From NCBI GenBank assembly GCA_949825065.1, contig OX463864.1:10219787-10283786 (forward strand): a stretch of DNA of 64,000 bases, given 5' to 3'. This DNA comes from Odontocerum albicorne. Taxonomy: Eukaryota > Arthropoda > Insecta > Trichoptera > Odontoceridae. The notes under the pieces were generated by a model, which saw only the letters and a program-made list of their open reading frames with translations, was not told the DNA's origin and made no database searches. Each line of letters starts with the position of its first letter. Within the stretch, counting starts at the first letter, position 1. The position numbers and the translations under genes are program-made. Below are positions 53,430 through 63,840 of this stretch, in pieces.

Positions 53430-53620
53430 AATTTTGCGATTCTTTTTTCTTCGAAAAACTTTTTCGTTTTATAGATCGATAGTTAATTTTTTTAAGTTGG
53501 ATTAGATGAAGGGCAAACTTTTTTAAATTGTTGATTTTATTTATTATGTTGAACATTATAACATTGTTTAGGACTTTAATATGATAGCAAAATCCTCCTG
53601 CTGTGGGCGGATTGACTCTA
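53430..53620 (+). repeat. LINE K 3' UTR copy 3
   Basis: TTCTTCGAAAAACTTTTTCG, ATAGATCGATAGTTAATTTT and TGGATTAGATGAAGGGCAAA parallel 62780-62880. Truncated on the left. Confidence 0.5.
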
Positions 53621-53659
53621 TTTAAGGGTACATAATTTAAATCTACAAGACGATTGTTT

Positions 53660-53825
53660 CTACATTAAAATATACTTGATAATTCTAAAATATACTTGAT
53701 AGATCTAAAATATACTTGATAGATCTAAAATATACTTGATAATTCTAAAATGTACTTGATAGATCTAAAATATACTTGATAGATCTAAAATATACTTGAT
53801 AGATCTAAAATATACTTGATAGGTC
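53660..53825. repeat. 20-bp tandem array
   Basis: About eight to nine copies of AGATCTAAAATATACTTGAT, with AATT replacing AGAT in some. Perfect spacing, no unique spacers. Confidence 0.95.
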
Positions 53826-53859
53826 TTCAATCAAAATATTATTTAATATTTTGATTGAA
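53826..53859. repeat. Perfect 16-bp hairpin ending the 20-bp array
   Basis: TTCAATCAAAATATTA and its exact inverse separated by TT, immediately after the array. Confidence 0.9.
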
Positions 53860-53929
53860 TCCTTTCTTGTACGTATGCTTAATCTGTACTTTTCATGACT
53901 TCACATAACAAAACGGTTGATTAATGTTT

Positions 53930-54380
53930 ATTAAGACTTTGATGTATGGGAGTGAAACGTGAACGTGGAACAATAATGAAAGGAGATGAATAAATTATGT
54001 AAAATGCGTTAATTGTGAAGAATTCATGGGGTGATAATGAATGACAGAATACTAAATGAAGTGATTGAGAAGAATACATGGGGTGATAATGAATGACAGA
54101 ATACTTAAATAAAGTGATTGAGAAGAATACATGGGGTGATAATGAATGACAGAATACTAAATAAAGTGATTGAGAAGAAAACATGGGGTGATAATGAATG
54201 ACAGAATACTAAATAAAGTGATTGAGAAGAAAACATGGGGTGATAATGAAAGTCAGAATACTAAATAATGTGATTGAGAAGAATACATGGGGTGATAATT
54301 AATGTCAGAATACTAAATAAAGTGATTGAGAAGAATACATGGGGTGATAATGAATGTCAGAATACTGAATACATTGATTA
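53930..54380 (+). repeat. LINE L fragment with a 52-bp tandem expansion
   Basis: 53930-54010 encodes TLMYGSET, a stop, TWNNNERR. The next 52 bases (GAATTCATGGGGTGATAATG onward; RIHGV-x-MNDRILNEVIE region) are repeated about seven times to 54380. Units differ at few positions. Confidence 0.85.
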
Positions 54381-54399
54381 GGGTTAAATGTTTATTTAT

Positions 54400-55230
54400 T
54401 TTATATATATATTTATTTTACACATGACAAAAAATACACATAATTTGCGAAAAAACAACAGGTAATTTAATTTGGACACACAATTTTATTGGTTTGAATT
54501 TTGTTGCCTTTCATTTGTCGTGTCCCCCGTAAACTAGGCTTTCGCCTGTATCTCACTGAGGACATATAGCAGGAAGAATAAATCGATACTTCTTTCCGAT
54601 TTTCGATTATATAAAACCCCGTTGCAATATCTCATCAACCTGACAAACAGTAACACTCAATTACATATGTACTAGTTGCAACCCGTGAAATATTCACGGA
54701 AGTACAATAAAACAAATTCTACATTTATGAAAATATATATTCATAAATGTAAAATTTGTTTGTATGTATATATCATTTATACATCGTCCCCTTTTACACC
54801 GGTTCAAAAATTGTTAGCTAGGTAGTTAAAATTCGTTCAGTATCACGGACCCACCGGGATTCAAATTTTGAATTACTTTCGAAGAGAATCCAAGTATTCC
54901 TCTCTCGCTCTCTTGTATTCAAAATTCAATTCTCGTATTCTTTCCTTGGTGACAACCATCGTACGGGTTTTGGCCTATTTATACTATGATATATCACGTG
55001 AATCTAGCCCCTCGCACTTCACTCCAAACATACCAAAACGTTCATCTCACAATATACCGCACATAATCATAAAAAAAGTAACAAAAAATTCCACAATCAC
55101 TAGAGCTTACACAAACCTTTGCTACAAGTTATTCCTCTTGCAAGTAGTCAAACTCCTGTCGTAATAACAACCACGATCCGATCGACGGCCTAAATTGTTT
55201 TCCTCTTTTTGCCTTTATTGAATTCGGCAC
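54400..55230 (-). repeat. Repeat family A copy split by Helitron T
   Basis: The left part 54400-54671 runs from the inverted tail to CAATTACATATGTA. The right part resumes at 54990 with TATCACGTGAATC, then ACTTCACTCCAAACATACC to AATTGTTTTCCTCTTTTTGC. In other copies ACATATGTATACATCACGCG is contiguous. Confidence 0.8.
54672..54989 (-). mobile_element. Non-autonomous Helitron T, copy 2, complete
   Basis: Minus strand: begins TCATAGTATAAATAGGCC, carries the 28-codon ORF (54959-54873), then GGTGGGTCCGTGATACTGAA, and ends with hairpin CCGTGAATATTTCACGG, GTTGCAA and CTAG. It interrupts repeat A between A and T without duplication, so ends are defined to the base. 318 bases. Confidence 0.85.
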
Positions 55231-55414
55231 CCCATTGTATGTCAAGGTATCTAAATAGGCATATTGCCTTAAATATGTTTTAACTCTAGGGGTGTGTGAA
55301 CATTTGATCAGTTGCCATGCGTGTCATGTGTATCTGCTGAGTCTGCATCATCCCTTCCTCTTAATGATAGGGCGAGATAATAAATTTGAAATGTAAATTG
55401 GCTATGTTCATCAG

Positions 55415-55960
55415 TTCATTCAAGGTTCGTGTGGTTCTAATACAACTTTTTCAATTTCTCAGACTTTCTACGTTTCGTTCTTTCAGAATAACATTCACTT
55501 GATCCAACCGTACTTTCCTTGGTCTTACTTTCACCTTCCACTCACCTTTGCATGGAATATCTGTTTTGTTAGTATGTCTTCATTCATTATTTCCACATGC
55601 CCAAACCATCTCAGCGTGCTCTTCTTCATCTTACTTAACACAACATCCTTAAGTTCAAATTCATCCCTTATCCCTTCATTCCGTATTCTTCCATACAGTG
55701 TCACTCCATGTATTCTTCTTAATTCACGCATTTTTACAGTATTTATTTGGCTCTTTTAAGTGCTGTTCCACATCCATACTTCCCTCCCATATGTCAAAGT
55801 TGATACTCAAATACTGTTGTGGACTATCATTTTGGCAGATTTGTATACTGTCCTGTTTGAGTATATAGTCATTTTTAGTGCCTCATTGACTTTGTTTTTT
55901 TTTACCGCTACACGCCATTCGATATCCCTCTTAACTCTTCCATAAGTGTTAAAAATTTCC
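55415..55960 (-). pseudogene. LINE L, best coding copy
   Basis: The minus frame 55731-55531 reads MRELRRIHGVTLYGRIRNEG, IRDEFELKDVVLSKMKKSTL, RWFGHVEIMNEDILTKQIFH, AKVSGR. Upstream (55960-55735) is the ILHNS-x-L-x-P-TLIYGSE-like part, frameshifted. This is the RT-distal region of an RTE-like LINE. It serves here as reference for the other L fragments. Confidence 0.75.
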
Positions 55961-55964
55961 CATA

Positions 55965-56585
55965 AAAACATATATGACATAAAATACCTCTTTACTATTT
56001 TAAGAAAACCTATTTAATTATTCTTGCCAACAAAAAAACATGGGTCACAAATATTTTACTAAATACTTTATAATTTCAATGAAACCCAACGGTTACTTGA
56101 AATAACTTATCGACAGTCACTGATTTATGTCTGTTATTGAAAATGTTGCAATACATCCAAAATCGGAAAACTTATGTCGTGATCTATATGGTTCAAGCAT
56201 TCAACTGTCAATCAAAATTGTTGCCACCAAAAAAAAACTCGTTTTCATTCGAAGCCATTGAGGAAATGTAAATGATATTTAAGTAGGTTCTTAAATAGTT
56301 TATCTTTTAATAGACGAAGGACTTCTTAAGCCCTACATAACAAACACATAATGTTTGCATAATTTAAACATTAAAATACAGGGAAATATCTCACTGATAA
56401 TATAAAAAATGACCTTATAACGAGTACACTTGAAGTCCATTACCGTTTATATTTTAAATAATTTTGCTTATTTCATTACCAGTAAATATATCAATTAATT
56501 AGTACTTTAAGGAAATGATATAATGTTTTTATAAATAATCAGTGTTGCCTATCAACGTGTGGTGGTATTGCCAACATACGGGATT
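55965..56585. other. Uncharacterised, no gene recognised
   Basis: Strongly AT-rich, no motif or repeat partner found. Confidence 0.4.
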
Positions 56586-56589
56586 ATGG

Positions 56590-56660
56590 TAGTCATAAAT
56601 ATTGCCACTTCTAAAAAGTCTACATTGGCCCAAGTGTCACGAAATGTAATAAATTATTTC
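56590..56660 (+). repeat. LINE X (CR1-like) small fragment
   Basis: TATGGTAGTCATAAATATTG and AAAGTCTACATTGGCCCAAG parallel 35190-35250 of LINE X. Confidence 0.5.
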
Positions 56661-56739
56661 AATGAGTCAATAAATATAATAATAATAATGTAATGAATTA
56701 TTTCTATATGTGATGTAGTATTGCCGACAATTGAATTGA

Positions 56740-56870
56740 ATGAATTGCGAGTTACGTAGCTACTCAAGTGATTCTAAGCTCGATGCCTTTATTAATGGTA
56801 GCGAAGTCATTGTTGTCTTCCGATTATGCTCTTGAACATGTCCAAATCTCCAATCCAGATGTGTATAAGT
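56740..56870 (+). mobile_element. SINE D body fragment
   Basis: GCGAGTTACGTAGCTACTCA, GATGCCTTTATTAATGGTAG, TTATGCTCTTGAACATGTCC. No tRNA-like head. Confidence 0.5.
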
Positions 56871-57044
56871 GAACGTTGTCATAGCGGATGAAATGCCAAG
56901 AAAATTGAAGACGAAATGTTTATAAAAACTAGATGAACAGAATGATTCAACACAAACAACAAAAATTATTTATATTGAACTTAAATTAATGTGAAATATT
57001 GAGCTTAACAAAGGCATTCTCAAACAGGCCTGTCATTTAAATTA

Positions 57045-57425
57045 AGGTTTATTGTGTTGACAAAATACGGAATGAAGTGATAAGACATAAGTGGGAATTA
57101 AGACTGTTTTAAATAATATGAAGAAGACCACGCTAAGGGTATTCGTAACGAATTAATGAAGAAAGACTAACAAAACGAATATGTACAATACATAGTGCAA
57201 ATGTGCGTGGAAGGTGTGTGAGAGGAAGACCAAGGAAGTATGTTTGGATCAAGTGAATTATATTCTGAAAGAAGGACACGTAGAAAGTCATAGAACTCAT
57301 ACAAGTTGTATGAGAATGTATATGGATGAGAAAGAGGCAAAGAATATGTGTCGAGATAGAAAAGTCTGTCGCCTTGACCTCTACGCTTACCCCGAAAGGG
57401 AGATGACGTGATGGACACTTTACTA
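57045..57425 (+). repeat. LINE L 3' end, long fragment
   Basis: VDKIRNEVIRHKWELRL, then ERLTKRICTIHSANVRG-like, GRPRKYVWIK, and MCRDRKVCRLDLYAYPERE with the GTGATGG end. Several stops. Gives the most complete 3' end for family L. Confidence 0.7.
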
Positions 57426-57519
57426 CTTTAATAACATTGTCAAACAAGCCTTCTACTTGAATTTAGGTTAATTTCGTATTTTTTTTAACATTTGAGTGTT
57501 GTTAAAATTAAGTTCTACA

Positions 57520-57965
57520 ATTTATTTATTTATTTATTTATTATTACACATGACAAGAAATATACACAATTTGAGAAAAACAACAGATAATTTGATTTGG
57601 ACATACAATTTTAATGGATCTGGGTTTGTTACCTTTCATTTGTCGTATCCCCAGTAAACTAGGCTTTTGCCTGTATCTCACTGAGGATATTTAGCATGAA
57701 AAAAAAATCGATACTTCTTTCCGATTTTTGATTACACAGAAACAAAACCCCGCTGCACGCCCCCATCAACCTGACAGTGACACTCAACTACAACTGGAAA
57801 CATCTTGCGAAATTCAACTCCTCACACATCATCACTCTAGAAAGACCAAAAATATTCATCTCACACTATACCGTACACAATCACAAATCTCACATAAATC
57901 CCTTCCACTCGTCATTCATCCTGAAAGCCCAAGTACTCAAAATCCTATGCTCAAAATAAAAACAC
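57520..57965 (-). repeat. Repeat family A copy
   Basis: Inverted tail TTTATTTATTTATTATTACACATGACAAG-like, GTTTGTTACCTTTCATTTGT, AAACCCCGCTGCACGCC, CTCACACATCATCACTCTAG, CAAGTACTCAAAATCCTATG. Confidence 0.75.
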
Positions 57966-58435
57966 TAAATAATAAATAATAAACAATAAAAACACTAAAT
58001 CAATTTATAAAAAAAGATGAATTGCTGGACAGAATACCACTTTCGTAACGCTTTAGATTTTCAATGGACAAAAGATTCAAGTATTTTCTTTGTCTATAGG
58101 CAAAATCAAATCGTTAACGTGACTGGCAATATAATTTTGCTACACATAAATTAAAACATAAATGGTGGTTACATCGAGAGAAAAATTATTGTGGGAATCG
58201 AGACGCGTTCCTTATTTGAAAATGAAAATTTTCTCTTTTACTACTGTAGTTTATGGTTGCGACTGAATTATGTCTATGGTTAATCTTAGCTGACATCTAT
58301 GGTTAATCTAAAGTGGTTAATCTATGGATTCATTTCATATTTTTTTACTTTCTTGAAATCATTAATTCTGTGTCGAAATGGAAAAAGGAAAAATAAGCTC
58401 CAAAATGGAAAATGTTTGCTTGTACATGCAAACAT
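57966..58435. other. Uncharacterised, no gene recognised
   Basis: Contains a local duplication ATCTATGGTTAATCT around 58270-58320. No coding motif. Confidence 0.35.
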
Positions 58436-58710
58436 ATCATGTCGCGTTCCTCACGGGGTAGGCAGAGAGAACAGATCTTCATTTTTTTCCATCCAAGCAC
58501 ACAACTTTCGCCTCATCCATATTCATACATCTCGTCATGCACTCTTATACTATTCAAACTTCTCAATTAACCTTCTTTCAAGAGCTGGGTCATTTGATCC
58601 AGCCACGTTTTGAACTTGTATGGTCGCTAAGTCACTCTTCCATCATTCATTCTCTTCATATATCCAAACCATGTCAAAGCTATTTTCTTCATCTTACTTA
58701 AAACATTTAT
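58436..58710 (-). repeat. LINE L fragment with internal deletion
   Basis: TATCATGTCGCGTTCCTCAC, GGTAGGCAGAGAGAACAGAT, TTTGATCCAGCCACGTTTTG, ATCCAAACCATGTCAAAGCT. Confidence 0.6.
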
Positions 58711-59339
58711 TTTATATATGCACAAATTTCTGATTGTATTTATTCCGCCATTTTTCTTTTGGTTGTGATGAAATATGATGTAATTCCTTTAACCAGTATT
58801 ATTCCATCTATTGGTTTTTCTTTCTACTCTTCTATTACTACTTTTCTTAACCTTTTGTGAATAATATAATTAATTCATTCATTCCAACTGTACATTTCGA
58901 CATATTTGCATTGCTGCTGTGAACGTGACATAGTGATAAGATTGTCTTCAGCTACGTTAATCGAGTCTTTGTATTAAGTACCACTCAAATAACCAAGAAT
59001 TTCGTCGTCGTATATATTAATAATACTCCCGCACGCTGAGAGGTAAGAACATTCTCGTAGGCGATCTCTTAACCAGAATGAGACTGATTTAGAGTTTTTT
59101 TTACATCTACGTCGTTTACTTCTTTGTTTCTAAATTTAATTCACTTTAATCATCCTTTTCTCGGTTTTCGTCTACCATTAATCACGTTTGCATAGTTGAA
59201 TTAATCACGTTTGCATAGTTGAATTTAAAATTTTAGTAAAGCCACAAATGGTAGATGTTGGAACCAACTATTCTATTTTACTGAGTTTAGCATCAATCTT
59301 AAGCTAAGATCATCCTTAATGATTGAATTTCTAATTATC
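58711..59339. other. Uncharacterised, no gene recognised
   Basis: ATTAATCACGTTTGCATAGT is duplicated in tandem (about 22-base unit) at 59177-59222. Otherwise featureless. Confidence 0.4.
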
Positions 59340-59348
59340 TCATACATT

Positions 59349-59537
59349 TGTTTTAACCTGGCGAGTTTATTGCCATGTGGCAATCTCTTTCAACCAACCA
59401 GAAAGATGTTTTTTGTATAGGCCCTACGTGTTAACCAGACTGGAATCCTATTTAAAAAAATCTAGGTTCCAGCGGGGATCGAACCCGCAACCTCCGGATT
59501 GACAGACAAGTGTCTTACCACTAGGCCACGGAGGTCG
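59349..59537 (-). mobile_element. SINE C copy 9 with intact TSD
   Basis: Flanked by TCATACATT on both sides (59340-59348 and 59538-59546), a clear target duplication. Inverted: AACCTGGCGAGTTTATTGCC, hairpin, CCAACCAGAAAGATG, B box GGGGATCGAACCCGCAACC, head CCACTAGGCCACGGAGGTC. Defines the SINE ends: head GACGACCTCCGTGGCC, 3' A-rich end. Confidence 0.93.
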
Positions 59538-59717
59538 TCATACATTGATGTACCAAATATTTTTATGAATCAGCACTTGATTAACGTATTCAATATAGCT
59601 AATAAATCAAAATAATGTTTTTCTCGTGTCATATGATAATTTAACATTTATTTTATAGAATTAAATTGATTATATTTATTTATTTGTGGTACTTATATAT
59701 ATACATACCATGTGTAA

Positions 59718-59928
59718 ATATGAGTAGAAGAGAAATATGAGTAGAAAACCAAGGGAAGTATGGTTGAATCAAGACAACGAGATTATGAAAGAAGGAAAAG
59801 TAAGAAGCAAGATAAATCGTAGGAAGTGTATGTATGAATGTGGAAGAAGAACAAAATATGTTAAATGTGGCACTTTATCCTCTCCACCTATCCCGACAGG
59901 TAAGTGGGGTGAAGATACTGTTTGTATT
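59718..59928 (+). repeat. LINE L 3' end fragment
   Basis: Open frame MSRKPREVWLNQDNEIMKEG, KVRSKINRRKCMYECGRRTK, then GTLSSPPIPTGKWG. Cut by the piggyBac-like MITE or ending just before it. Confidence 0.65.
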
Positions 59929-59932
59929 TTAA

Positions 59933-60211
59933 CCCTTTTAATCCCAGCATATTTTGGCAAAAAACAGTCGTTTATATTTTATTTTTTATCTCAGTTAATA
60001 TTTAGTTTGAAATGCATTATTTTAAAAGTGAATGATTCTGAAAGTTTAGAAAAATATATATTCAACATAAAAAATTGTATGGAAACTTTGAGGCCGATGA
60101 TCGGCCCCGTGGGATTTTTCCAATAAACCAGTTGGGGCCGATTATCGGCCCCGTGGGATTTTTCCCATAAACCAGTTGGGGCCGATGATCGCTCCCGTGG
60201 GATTAAAAAGG
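59933..60211. mobile_element. Small piggyBac-like MITE with internal 44-bp repeats
   Basis: TTAA at 59929-59932 and 60212-60215. Ends are CCCTTTTAATCCCA and the inverse of CCTTTTTAATCCCA. 279 bases. The right half carries about 2.7 units of a 44-base repeat containing GGCCGATGATCGGCC or GGCCGATTATCGGCC, then CCCGTGGGATT. No coding. Confidence 0.75.
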
Positions 60212-60221
60212 TTAATTTGTT

Positions 60222-60608
60222 ATACCTACATACATACCATCACGTCATTTCCCTGTCAGGGTATACAGAGAGAGCAGAGCGCAATACTTTCCTATCTCGA
60301 CACACATTCTTAGCATCTTCTACACCATACATACACCTACGATTTTTATGACTTTCAACATTTATTTTTTTCATAATACAATTCACTTGATCCAACCACA
60401 CTTTCCATGGTCTTACTGTCACTCACATTTGCACAATATATCTATTTTGTTAGTATTTCTTCATTTATTCGTTCCACATGCCCAAACCATATCAGCGTGC
60501 TTTTCTTCATCTTACTTAACAGCCTTAGGTCCACATTCATCCCTTATCATTTTATTTCGTATTCTGTCATACATTGTCACTCAGTATATTCTTCTCAATG
60601 CATACAAG
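60222..60608 (-). repeat. LINE L 3' half, inverted
   Basis: The minus frame 60422-60240 reads TVRPWKVWLDQVNCIMKKIN, VESHKNRRCMYGVEDAKNVC, RDRKVLRSALSVYPDREM. It continues upstream to 60608 with the RWFGH block (GCCCAAACCATATCAGCGTG on the plus strand). Joins LINE B at 60608. Confidence 0.7.
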
Positions 60609-60945
60609 TGACTGAATAAACTCTTAATTTCTTGTCAGTAAAATAACGTGTCTCATTCCTGATTTTTCTTTTCCTTTCCTCTTCACCGTCCCTTCCTTTC
60701 CTTTTGATTAATGATATCTCACTTTATATGAAAAATAATGTTCGGGTGATTGTCCGTCTTTGTGGGGTTCGTGGGCATATGCTCACGTATGTGTTTATGG
60801 ATTTCGTGGGGATGGATAGTCATTTGAATGATTTATGCGACCACGTAACATGCTTCATTAACTTTTGTCTAGTTGGTTGGAAGAGATTGCCGCCTGGCAA
60901 TAAACCCACCAGATTGTATTTGCAATAAAAGTGTTAAATAAATAC
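60608..60945 (+). mobile_element. LINE B copy 3, 3' end
   Basis: Begins in the last codons (TGACTGAATAAACTCTTAAT), then the full UTR (TTCGGGTGATTGTCCGTCTT, TTGAATGATTTATGCGACC), stem-loop GATTGCCGCCTGGCAATAAA and tail TTTGCAATAAAAGTGTTAAA. Confidence 0.75.
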
Positions 60946-61964
60946 ATTTTTATAACATTTAATTTAAATATATTTTCAAATTATTTTTTATATACTAAAC
61001 TAAACTACCTAAAAACATGGGCATGTAGGAGTATATCATACTATATATATATCAATAACAATTATGAAAGAAATGTTTGTTGTTTGGATTGCTTTAAAAC
61101 AAAAAATCCATTGAAAAATAGCTCAACAAATGATTTTCAAACTTATCAACTCTCTCGTTTTGATTTATGATTGACGTAAATAATCATATAATGGCATGGT
61201 ATATCATTGTTTCGAACAGTCTATCGTATAGTTATACATGCTGACATAGTTTTCTCCAATATTTCCAGTCTATGTTACCAAAATACCCTTGAATATTATT
61301 ATTTTTTTGTGGCTTACGTTATTTTTATAATAACAACCCTAAAATAAAGCAATGGTCTACTTTCGGCTGATTTACTTTCACGATTGATGTTTGCGTTATA
61401 GACTGAAAGTAGATTTTTGGGGCATTTCTTACATCCGTTCGTTTAACCTACATTTTGGAGGCTTTTTGCCATATCGATTTACGGAATATTGTTACACTAG
61501 AACAAAGTCGTAATAAACTAAACGATTTATATCGGCCGTTCGGATTAAAATGAATAAAATCATCGATTCTTATTCTCAAAGGAGGCGCAAGAAGTTACAG
61601 AAATACCATAAACACATGTGAAAAGGTTCCTTACAAGAATGAAACCTAATTGACTTCCGTGTCCTAGAAGTTAACGCATACACTTTTTACCAAATTCCTT
61701 TCTATGACAATAACCTTTGATTTCGTTACATCCATTTTCAAACCTTTTCCTAGACATCTCTCATATAAAGGATGTTTTTTGGGTGTGATAGGAGTCATTT
61801 TTGAAATAAAACACACATAAATTATTTAAATGGCCGTGTATTTAAATTGAATTGATAGGTTGTTTAATAGCAATTATTGTGTGAAGATAATTTCATTCAT
61901 ATGTTGACCGTGGCTGGCTAATGGCTTATGTACCTTAATCGATCATAAGATGGGTTTTCCATTA
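60946..61964. other. Uncharacterised, no gene recognised
   Basis: AT-rich. CTACTTTCGGCTGATTTACT and TAGACTGAAAGTAG form a loose inverted pair at 61352-61420. 61765-61964 is probably the outer part of the Tc1-like element to the right. Confidence 0.35.
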
Positions 61965-62335
61965 AGAACGTCATAACTTTAAAATAAAATAATACAACAA
62001 CTAATGAAACAAAAATGGATATGATTTTTTAATTTGAAAGAATATTTCATGCCGTTTATGATTTTTTAAAAATATCGTTCAAATGACTTCCACAGTTTCT
62101 TTTGCACTGGCCAATTCGATCACCCCAATTTTCGATGACTCGGTGGAGCATTGCCGGCTGTATGGCGCCAATAATACGACAAATGTTGGCCTCAAGTTCA
62201 TCAAGAGTCTTGGGTTTGTTGATATAAACCTGTGATTTAACATAACACTAAAGAAAATAATCCATAGGCGTTAAATCGCACGATCTTGGTGGGCAATTCA
62301 AAATCCTATCATTCCCAAAATACACCCTTTAGCTC
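61965..62335 (-). pseudogene. Tc1/mariner-superfamily transposase C-terminus
   Basis: Minus strand, with frame breaks: a CPPRSCDLTPMDYF-like start at about 62300, INKPKTLDELEANICRIIGA, IQPAMLHRVIENWGDRIGQC, KRNCGSHLNDIFK. Same family type as 50305-50575 but a different lineage by sequence. The third catalytic Asp region is readable; the rest is absent. Confidence 0.75.
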
Positions 62336-62353
62336 ACTTATTATATCCCTTAA

Positions 62354-63180
62354 ATGACCTTCATTTTCAGCAAGCATAACCATATAATCTGCATACAGAA
62401 GTCCACATTAATCAACATTAATAAACTGCCTGTAACTAACGTTTTGAATAAAATGAAGCATAATACTTGGCAACGATGGGCTTGGGATATAACTGGTCTA
62501 AATAAGGGCTCTAGATATAAACCAATCCAACAATCTACCCCATTGAAACCATGGTTTAATATTATAAGAATTAATAATATGGAAGTGTCCGTCATGTGTC
62601 GTTGGCGGACGAGCCACTGCGTGGTGGCTAGTCATTTTTACAGAATGGTTATTGTGGAAAATCCCGACTGCGAGTATAGTCTGGATGATGAAACTATAGA
62701 CCATCTTATTTTCGGTTGCCCTTCACGAAACACATTTGATTTACTTAAAGTCATATTTTCGCTGCGTCAATTTTGCGTTTATTCTTTCTTTGAGGAACTT
62801 TTCCATTCATAGATCGATTGTTCAATTTTTTAAACTTAATCAGTTGAAACTTTGAATTATTTGGCATTGTATTTTTTTAATTGATTTTATTATATTGAAT
62901 CATATAATTGCATAATGTCTTTAATTTAGTTACTTACACAAATCATATAATTGCATAATGACTTTAATTTGGTTACTTACACAAATCATATAATTGCATG
63001 ATGTCTTTAATTTGGTTACTTACAAAAATCATATAATTGCATAATGACTTTAATTTGGTTACTTACACAAATCATATAATTGCATAATGTCTTGAATTTG
63101 GTTACTTACACAAATCATATAATTGCATAATGTCTTTAATTTGGTTACTTACACAAATCATCCTGGTTTGGGTGAATTGC
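62354..63180 (+). pseudogene. LINE K copy 2: RNase H-distal and zinc-knuckle-like C-terminus plus 3' UTR
   Basis: The frame from about 62430 to 62812 reads WQRWAWDITGLNKGSRYKPI, FNIIRINNMEVSVMCRWRTS, HCVVASHFYRMVIVENPDCE, DDETIDHLIFGCPSRN. RWRTxHC, NPxC and DETIxHLxxxCP form the C-terminal domain of RNase H-bearing non-LTR elements (R1/Jockey/I side). Stop at 62810-62812, then the UTR with a 43-bp array. The 5' part is missing. Open over 150 codons, so a relatively young fragment. Confidence 0.7.
62901..63165 (+). repeat. 43-bp array in the LINE K 3' UTR, six units
   Basis: Units begin CATATAATTGCATAATGTCT at 62901, 62944, 62987, 63030, 63073 and 63116. LINE K copy 1 has one unit at the same place (23277-23320). 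Confidence 0.95.
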
Positions 63181-63580
63181 CTATTTATAAACATAAAAAA
63201 ATAGACTGGCTTACATTTTTTTAGGCATATATTGTATCGTGATTAATAGTGACTCAAATTCTGTTATTAATGTAATAAACAACTTGTTATTTATAACAAA
63301 TGTAATAAAATGATAAAAAACCATTATGCAATTGTAATTCCTGTTGAATGTTTTGACTCGTATTTTTGCTAATGGATAAATTAATCAAACACATTTTTTG
63401 TTTATCTTGTGAATTCCATCGTTAATGTTTAGCGTAAAAAGGGAAAAAATAACATAACAAGTGAGTCAGGCCAGTAAATAATGCGACACAAAGTATTGGA
63501 TATTATATATTACATATTTACGAGTACGTGTTAAGCTAAATCTTGTAAATTTTAACCACTTTATGTAACTGTATATTATA
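63181..63580. other. Uncharacterised, no gene recognised
   Basis: AT-rich; includes TACGAGTA at 63529. No motif. Confidence 0.4.
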
Positions 63581-63581
63581 T

Positions 63582-63715
63582 ATACAGGGGAGCACAAACC
63601 TTGTAACCCTACCGGTTTCAAGGTTTGTGCTCCCCTGATGATGAGGCGAAAGCCTTGACACCGGTAGGATCATACCGTTACGTAAAGTGGAATAAAAATA
63701 ATTTGTAAAAAGGAA
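63582..63715 (+). repeat. Foldback repeat R copy 5 with 18-bp perfect hairpin
   Basis: AGGGGAGCACAAACCTTG (63586-63603) and its exact inverse (63619-63636) enclose TAACCCTACCGGTTT. Then CTGATGATGAGGCGAAAGCC, CCGGTAGGATCATACCGTTA and GTGGAAT. The GAAAC core is GACAC here, so the hammerhead-like motif is damaged. Confidence 0.7.
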
Positions 63716-63759
63716 AAAATAAGTAAATTAAAAATAAATAAATTATTTTATATTTTGTG

Positions 63760-63840
63760 TTCACCACAGGTTTAATTTAGGTTCACAACTAGTTTCGAAG
63801 ACCACCGTCTTCTTCGTCAGGTGAATATAAACTAAGCTGC
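63760..63840 (-). ncRNA. Hammerhead-ribozyme-like motif of a Penelope-type terminus
   Basis: On the minus strand between 63825 and 63782: TTCAC, CTGACGA, a stem GAAGAC/GTCTTC with loop GGTG, GAAAC, TA, GTT, GTGAA. TTCAC pairs with GTGAA (stem I). CTGANGA and GAAA are the conserved cores; AC/GT would form a two-pair stem III, and cleavage would fall after GTT. Minimal hammerheads with tiny stem III are known from Penelope-like elements. One extra A lies between CTGACGA and stem II, which weakens the case. Self-cleavage is inferred only. Confidence 0.5.

Noticed and set aside
53660..53825. CRISPR-like direct repeats (also 40826-41515 and 62901-63165)
   Set aside because: Units are contiguous with no unique spacers, in a eukaryotic context.
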